From Thermoanaerobaculum sp. (GTDB taxonomy: Bacteria > Acidobacteriota > Thermoanaerobaculia > Multivoradales > UBA5704), in contig JAJKHS010000064.1 of NCBI GenBank assembly GCA_021154885.1, forward strand, positions 1-42,601: DNA of 42,601 nt, read 5' to 3'. The position numbers and the translations under genes were made by a program. This document shows positions 38,871-42,601 of the stretch, piece after piece. How positions within the stretch are numbered: the first letter of the stretch is position 1; each line of letters starts with the position of its first letter. The notes below the pieces were generated by a model. That model saw only the letters and a list, made by a program, of their open reading frames with translations, ran no database searches and was not told the DNA's origin.

Positions 38871-39800
38871 TCAGCCTCCACCCTTGATGCCAGAAGAGGA
38901 CAGCCGCTCCATCTCAGCCCGCAGCCGCGCCAGCTCCTCCTCGGCCGCCTTCCGGGCCTTCTCCTCGCGAGCGGCCTTCCTCTCCGCGGCTTTCCGGACC
39001 TCGACTTCGCGTGCGGCCTTCCTCTCCGCGGCTTCAGCTTTTCTCTCTGCCGCCTTTCTCGCGTCTTCCTGTTCGTCCAGGTCGAGCAATTGCTCCCCCG
39101 TCCTGGCGTCGAAAACCTCGAGCCGCTCTCCGGAGGGGGAGATTCCGAAAAGGAGGGCGGTGGTCTCGGAGAGGAGCCGGCCCTTCTCGTCCGACCGGAT
39201 CGGCTCGTATGTCCCTTTCCGTCCCAGACGGTAGCCCCAGATCTGGAACCGCTGCTCCCTTCTCCCCACCTGAGGCGGCAGCATGAGGACGTACTCGGGG
39301 ATGCCGATCTCCTGATAGAGCTCCCACTTGTCCTCCTCATCCACACGCCGGATCCGCTTGTCCTTGGGAGAGATGACCTCGATGAGCAGGCAGGGTAGGA
39401 CCCCGACCTCCGAGACGTCGAAGTACGTGTCGATCAGGTTGCGATCACGGACTCCCTTCGCTACGGAAACGTCCGGGCAGGGCTTGGGAAACCGGGGCCC
39501 GAACCGGTGCTGAAGGTCGTGCGTCACCACGACATCCGGCCGCGACCGGAAGTGGTGCCGCAGCAGAGGGGGCAGATGGGTGACGAAATCGCTGTGGGCA
39601 CGGCCTTGCAACCACTTGTCCCCCATCTGCGGGTTGAGGTAGTCCTCCGGCGTCAGAGGGCGGAGCACCTGCTCGAACGTCCCATCGGGACGCTCGATCC
39701 AGCGCTCCAGCAGACTGACGTCGGAGATCTCGTCGTCCGGGATCTCGGAATCCCGACCCTCGATCTCGCCGCGGGACAGCTTGCGTGCGGGCTCGCCCAT
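38871..39800 (-). CDS. Uma2/DUF820-family endonuclease-like protein with coiled-coil tail
   Basis: A 309-aa protein. The start is taken at 39800 because a perfect promoter lies immediately upstream; the ATG at 39836 falls inside the -35 element. Residues about 60-215 are a Uma2 (DUF820) domain of the PD-(D/E)XK nuclease superfamily, with CPDVSVAKGV, then PCLLIEVISPKDKRIRRVDE as the D and E-x-S-P-K core, and YQEIGIPEYVLMLP. The last 75 residues are a coiled coil with regular Ala-Glu-Arg-Lys repeats (KAAERKAEAAERKAAREVE). Uma2 proteins are very common in some phyla, but their targets are not established. It is a single-gene transcript in an accessory region beside damaged toxin-antitoxin genes. 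Confidence 0.8.
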   Translation of the reverse strand: MGEPARKLSRGEIEGRDSEIPDDEISDVSLLERWIERPDGTFEQVLRPLTPEDYLNPQMGDKWLQGRAHSDFVTHLPPLLRHHFRSRPDVVVTHDLQHRFGPRFPKPCPDVSVAKGVRDRNLIDTYFDVSEVGVLPCLLIEVISPKDKRIRRVDEEDKWELYQEIGIPEYVLMLPPQVGRREQRFQIWGYRLGRKGTYEPIRSDEKGRLLSETTALLFGISPSGERLEVFDARTGEQLLDLDEQEDARKAAERKAEAAERKAAREVEVRKAAERKAAREEKARKAAEEELARLRAEMERLSSSGIKGGG

Positions 39801-39807
39801 GGACCCG

Positions 39808-39836
39808 AGTATAGGGAATCTCCCGAGATCCGTCAA
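39808..39836 (-). promoter_or_regulatory. Near-perfect sigma-70 promoter in leaderless arrangement
   Basis: TTGACG (39831-39836), a spacer of exactly 17 nt and TATACT (39808-39813) lie so that the -10 ends 7 nt before the ATG at 39800. Transcription would start at the first base of the start codon. No Shine-Dalgarno sequence is present. Confidence 0.8.
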
Positions 39837-39990
39837 AGATACCGTGATGTGGCGACGAAAGGGAAGATCCTGGAGGGGAATGACACGGGAGGAGGGAACC
39901 GGCGGGTATACTGGTGGAGTATCCGGTGCCTGCGGGGCCGAAGCAGGGGCATCAAGGATGAGGAAAGCTCCTGTCTCGGCGATATTCTTC

Positions 39991-40026
39991 GTGTCCCTGA
40001 AGTCCCTGTTGTCCCTGATGTCTTTG
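39991..40026. repeat. 9-bp tandem repeat, second locus
   Basis: Four units, NNGTCCCTG three times and a diverged NNGTCTTTG, follow each other without gaps. Read on the minus strand they give CAGGGACNN, the same consensus as at 543-587, 39 kb away. The stretch is in the 318-nt gap between the Uma2 start and a plus-strand gene at 40119, which otherwise holds only the Uma2 promoter. Confidence 0.7.
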
Positions 40027-40118
40027 CCTTTCTGGGAGATGGGGCCTTCTGCGGAACAGGCGCCTAATACAATGCCCCTTGAGGACAGGCCCGCATTCGG
40101 GCAAAGGAGGCAAGTTCA

Positions 40119-40379
40119 GTGGCCAGGGTGAAACCCGGCAATACTTCAAAGCCCATTCCCACCAGCCCTGAGGAAATCGCATCCTTGATCGGGATGGCAC
40201 CAGAGCGGGTCCACGATCCGGAGTGCCCCTATGACCCCAACGACCCGACGGCGGTGGAGGAATTCTGGAAGAACGCCACCGTGGGCCGGCCCGGCGGCTC
40301 TACGCAAACATCAGCCTCCCCCGAGGTTCGGGAATGGACCGGCCGAGCTCGTTTGCGGTCTCGATCCACTCCGCGATAA
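40119..40379 (+). pseudogene. Truncated BrnA-like antitoxin-type gene
   Basis: A strong AAAGGAGG site lies 8 nt before a GTG start. The first 55 residues look like a real small gene (SPEEIASLIGMAPERVHDPE, CPYDPNDPTAVEEFWKNATV) in the manner of BrnA-type antitoxin N-termini. After about residue 58 the reading runs antisense through an intact hicB gene (40300-40515) and has no family-like composition, so the DNA-binding C-terminus (usually a ribbon-helix-helix) is lost. No BrnT-like toxin precedes it. The family assignment is tentative. The truncation by the neighbouring gene is clear from the overlap. Confidence 0.4.
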
Positions 40380-40515
40380 TCCCTTGAACATTCGACAACG
40401 CTTCCGCGTAGGTCGTCCCATCGGCTGCGCAGCCCGGTAGCTCTGGCACCTCGGCGATGAAGGCCTCGTCCTCACGACTCCAATAAATGATGACCTCGTA
40501 GCGCGGATCAATCAT
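40300..40515 (-). CDS. hicB: HicB-family antitoxin, orphan
   Basis: A 71-aa protein with the HicB partial RNase-H-like fold: YEVIIYWSREDEAFIAEVPE, then LPGCAADGTTYAEALSNVQG, then IIAEWIETANELGRSIPEPR. It ends GRLMFA, the normal end of this subfamily, so it is complete. It has a purine-rich site (AAAGAGAG) before the ATG. There is no HicA toxin on either side: upstream is a ParE-like gene, downstream a truncated plus-strand gene that it overlaps tail to tail by 80 nt. Orphan HicB proteins can serve as remnants or as antidotes to toxins elsewhere. Its HicA-like relatives in this window (5781-6031) are decayed. Confidence 0.75.
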   Translation of the reverse strand: MIDPRYEVIIYWSREDEAFIAEVPELPGCAADGTTYAEALSNVQGIIAEWIETANELGRSIPEPRGRLMFA

Positions 40516-40557
40516 CGTTGTCTCTCTTTCACGAATGCACCGATGTCCCGGTTTTAC

Positions 40558-40881
40558 CTACAGCAACCTGCAGAAGTTGTTCCTTCGCATGGCTGGTAGC
40601 TCAATGCTCATTTGAATCATGGACTCCCGCTCAAACAGGCGTCCAAGATCGCGGGCACCGTGAACGAAGGCAATCACCGTCACAACGTTCGAGTTGATCC
40701 AGTAAATGGTCCGATAGCTCTTGACGAAAATTTCCCGAATCTGGGAGGATTGCGCTTCCGGAACAATGCGTCCTCGCTCCGCCAAGCTTCTCAGCGACCG
40801 GGTGGCTGTCCGCGCCTCACGCACAAGGATAGCGGCTTCCGCCACCTTACGGTTCGAGCCACTTGGCCATCCGACGGTCAA
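40558..40881 (-). pseudogene. ParE/RelE-type toxin with internal N-terminal deletion
   Basis: The C-terminal half reads as a normal ParE toxin (SLRSLAERGRIVPEAQSSQI, REIFVKSYRTIYWINSNVVT and VIAFVHGARDLGRLFE). The N-terminus is short. After KVAEAA the sequence jumps to ILVREARTATRSL, where the family has two helices (about 15-20 residues with a DYI segment) before that point. The deletion is in frame, so a protein can be made, but one of the helical hairpins needed for the fold is missing. It overlaps the antitoxin gene by 35 nt if the ATG at 40881 is used; a GTG near 40848 is an alternative. The toxin is probably inactive. Confidence 0.6.
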
Positions 40882-41035
40882 ACTCCTCCTCGGAAACGGT
40901 ACGCCCCGCTTCTACGTCCTCGAGTCCATGTTCAATCTTCTGACGTACGTAAATGTGGTACTGGATATCGTCGAAGGAAGCGTCTTCTGGCAGTCCTTCC
41001 AGGATGCGCATGACTTCTTCTTTGGCGGCGTTCAT
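40847..41035 (-). CDS. Antitoxin of the ParE-type toxin
   Basis: A 62-aa acidic helical protein (MNAAKEEVMRILEGLPEDAS, FDDIQYHIYVRQKIEHGLED and AGRTVSEEEFDRRMAKWLEP). It matches the short antitoxins that precede ParE/RelE toxins, with DDIQYHIYV as the most recognisable segment. It is complete. Its coding end overlaps the following toxin gene, a normal arrangement for coupled translation. Ribosome-binding sequence before the ATG is weak. As the toxin is damaged by a deletion, the antitoxin may persist only as a relic or by cross-neutralising others. Confidence 0.7.
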   Translation of the reverse strand: MNAAKEEVMRILEGLPEDASFDDIQYHIYVRQKIEHGLEDVEAGRTVSEEEFDRRMAKWLEP

Positions 41036-41101
41036 GAGGGGATTCTACCTCACTCTGCCGTAGCAGGTGAGGACTGCCGGAGCTGAGGTGGCCAGGGCCC
41101 C

Positions 41102-42550
41102 CTACGGCAACGGCAACAAGCTCTGCTTCGCCAGCTCGATGAACGGCCCGGGAAAGATCCCCAGCGCCAGGGTGGCCAGGGCGCAGAAGGCGATGGCGCC
41201 TACCAGGGCGGGGGACTTGAGCGGCGTGGGCGTGGTCTGGTCGGAGTCCTTCAGGTACATGTAGAGGACGATGCGGAAGTAGTAGTAGAGCGAGATCGCG
41301 CTGGTGAGCACGCCGATCACCGCCACCCAGCCCCAGCCTCCCTGCACGGCCGCGGCGAAGAGGTAGAACTTGCCCACGAAGCCGCCAGTGGGCGGAATGC
41401 CGGTCAGCGCCACCATGAAGAGCAGCATCATCGCGGCCAGGAAGGGCGAGCGCCGCGCGAGGCCGGCGTAGTCGGCGCAGGTCTCGCCCGCGTACTCCCG
41501 CCGCTCCAGCAGGATCACCGTGCCGAAGGCCCCCAGCGTGATAAAGGTGTAGGCCAGCAGGTAGAAGAGGACGGACCACAACCCCACCTGCGACATCGCC
41601 AGCACGCCGATCAGGATGTACCCGGCGTGGGCGATGGAGCTGTAGGCGAGCATCCGCTTGACGTTGTCCTGGGTCAGCGCCGCCAGGTTTCCCCACACCA
41701 TGGTGATCACGGAGATGATGGCCACGATCGTCTGCCACTCCACGTGCACGCTCGCCAGACCCTCGTAGAAAATGCGCAGCAGGATGGCGAACGATGCCGC
41801 CTTGGAAGCCACCGCCAGCCAGGCCGTCACCGGCGTCGGCGCGCCTACGTAGACGTCCGGCGTCCAGACGTGGAACGGCACGGCCGCCACCTTGAAGAAC
41901 AGCCCCGCCCCCAGCAGCAGCCAGCCCAGCGGCACCAGCATGTTGCCGTGGGCGGCGGCCAGCCCCTGGGACAGCTCGTTGAGCTGCACCGTGCCGGCCG
42001 CGCCGTAGAGCAGCGAGATGCCATAGAGCAGGATGCCCGACGACATCGCGCCGAGGATGAAATATTTGAGCGCTGCCTCGTTGCTCCGCCGCTCGCGTTT
42101 GAAATAGCCGGCCAGGACGTAGCTCGCGAGCGCCATGGTTTCGAGCGAGATCCAGATGGTCAGCAGCGTGTAGCCGCTGGCCATGAACAGCATCCCCGAA
42201 GTGGCCAGCAGGAGCAGGGCGTAATACTCGGCGGCGCGGTAGCTTCCCTCCTCCAGGAAGCGGACGGAGAGGAGCACCGTCAGCGCCGTGGCCACCAGCA
42301 CCAGCAGCTTCACGTAGAAGGAGAAGCCGTCCAGCACGAAGCTGCCGCCCAGGATCAGCAGCCGCCCGGGGAGCACGGAGCGGACGCGCAGCAGCACGCC
42401 GGCGGTCAACGCGAGGCTCACAATGGTGACCAGCGCCGAGTCCCGGTTCCCCATGCCGCGGCCCACGGCGCCAGCCAATAGCAGCAGCAGGCCCGCCGCG
42501 GCGAGCAGGATCTCCGGAGCGAGCAGCAGGTACTCTTGCGCGCTGGGCAC
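41102..42550 (-). CDS. nuoN: NADH-quinone oxidoreductase subunit N
   Basis: A 482-aa integral membrane subunit of respiratory complex I, one of the three antiporter-like proton channels. It has about 14 transmembrane helices. Diagnostic segments are YYALLLLATSGMLFMASG, LLTIWISLETMALASYVL, EAALKYFILGAMSSGILLYG, KVAAVPFHVWTPDVYVGAPT and MVWGNLAALTQDNVKRMLAY, followed by SSIAHAGYILIGV. The last of these holds the conserved lysines and TQ-N-KR segment. The GTG at 42550 lies 3 nt after the nuoM stop codon, with GGGGAG 6 nt before it. The gene ends the nuo operon, and the next gene downstream is an accessory toxin-antitoxin pair. Confidence 0.95.
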   Translation of the reverse strand: MPSAQEYLLLAPEILLAAAGLLLLLAGAVGRGMGNRDSALVTIVSLALTAGVLLRVRSVLPGRLLILGGSFVLDGFSFYVKLLVLVATALTVLLSVRFLEEGSYRAAEYYALLLLATSGMLFMASGYTLLTIWISLETMALASYVLAGYFKRERRSNEAALKYFILGAMSSGILLYGISLLYGAAGTVQLNELSQGLAAAHGNMLVPLGWLLLGAGLFFKVAAVPFHVWTPDVYVGAPTPVTAWLAVASKAASFAILLRIFYEGLASVHVEWQTIVAIISVITMVWGNLAALTQDNVKRMLAYSSIAHAGYILIGVLAMSQVGLWSVLFYLLAYTFITLGAFGTVILLERREYAGETCADYAGLARRSPFLAAMMLLFMVALTGIPPTGGFVGKFYLFAAAVQGGWGWVAVIGVLTSAISLYYYFRIVLYMYLKDSDQTTPTPLKSPALVGAIAFCALATLALGIFPGPFIELAKQSLLPLP

Positions 42551-42553
42551 GGT

Positions 42554-42601
42554 CTACTCCCCCGCCGCCGCAGCCGCGACGGGAACAGGAGACGCCGTGG
42601 C
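42554..42601 (-). CDS. nuoM: NADH-quinone oxidoreductase subunit M, C-terminal end only
   Basis: The last 15 codons of a minus-strand frame (ATASPVPVAAAAAGE) end in a TAG at 42554, three nt before the nuoN start. Position and spacing fit nuoM, which normally precedes nuoN. The piece itself has no diagnostic motif, so the name rests on gene order. Confidence 0.6.
   Translation of the reverse strand, partial: ATASPVPVAAAAAGE

Noticed and set aside
1-42601. tRNA, rRNA or integron attachment sites
   Set aside because: I found no cloverleaf-like sequence, T-loop motif or attC-type site on either strand by eye. A covariance search would be needed to be sure.

Overview
This window is GC-rich bacterial chromosome with dense genes. 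The gene content suggests a Gram-negative, soil or sediment type bacterium, most likely Acidobacteriota of the Thermoanaerobaculia kind. The lineage is inferred from the Wzm/Wzt export system, outer-surface PKD and FG-GAP proteins, the small Cys-rich secreted protein, the XRE-plus-TPR gene pair and the NuoN/NuoM end. No rRNA or tRNA gene was seen, so it is not proven.

Region 1 (1-6.03 kb) is a patchwork of decayed and small accessory genes: a frameshifted IS5-type transposase, a 5'-truncated DUF4143 ATPase, a nucleotidyltransferase pair, a frameshifted Phd antitoxin, a winged-helix antitoxin remnant and a deleted hicBA pair. Two secreted proteins (112 and 617 aa) sit among them. Region 2 (6.04-21.75 kb) is a surface-glycan cluster. 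It holds three glycosyltransferase genes (one fused to a PIG-L deacetylase), a secreted DUF5060/DUF4038-like glycoside hydrolase, a YfhO-type membrane protein, a methyltransferase, and a tight operon wzt - radical SAM - GT2 - GT4 - polyprenyl-phosphate glycosyltransferase-like - GNAT. Region 3 (21.8-30.9 kb) holds three large secreted proteins: a 1546-aa PKD protein, a 423-aa protein and a 576-aa FG-GAP protein. They lie between wzt and its partner permease wzm, all on the minus strand.

Region 4 (31.0-34.5 kb) has a consensus promoter with an operator-like dyad driving an XRE regulator, a co-translated TPR protein and a secreted protein. It ends in a 7-copy, 83-bp tandem array built of nested hairpins, in the convergent gap before a GHMP sugar kinase. 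Region 5 (34.5-38.5 kb) is an envelope/stress group: GHMP kinase, M23 peptidase, a thioredoxin-fold protein without its active-site cysteines, an RsrA-like zinc anti-sigma factor and an ECF sigma factor. Region 6 (38.9-41.0 kb) is again accessory: a Uma2 protein with a near-perfect leaderless promoter, a truncated BrnA-like gene, an orphan HicB and a damaged ParE/antitoxin pair. The window ends in nuoN and the last codons of nuoM (respiratory complex I).

Functionally, the glycosyltransferases, YfhO, kinase, methyltransferase and Wzm/Wzt are consistent with making and exporting a decorated surface polysaccharide, while the secreted proteins would sit at the same cell surface. The most unusual element is the 83-bp hairpin array (33913-34470). 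Next are the XRE/TPR/secreted operon, the wzm-wzt pair split by exoprotein genes, and the redox sigma/anti-sigma locus beside a cysteine-less thioredoxin-like protein.
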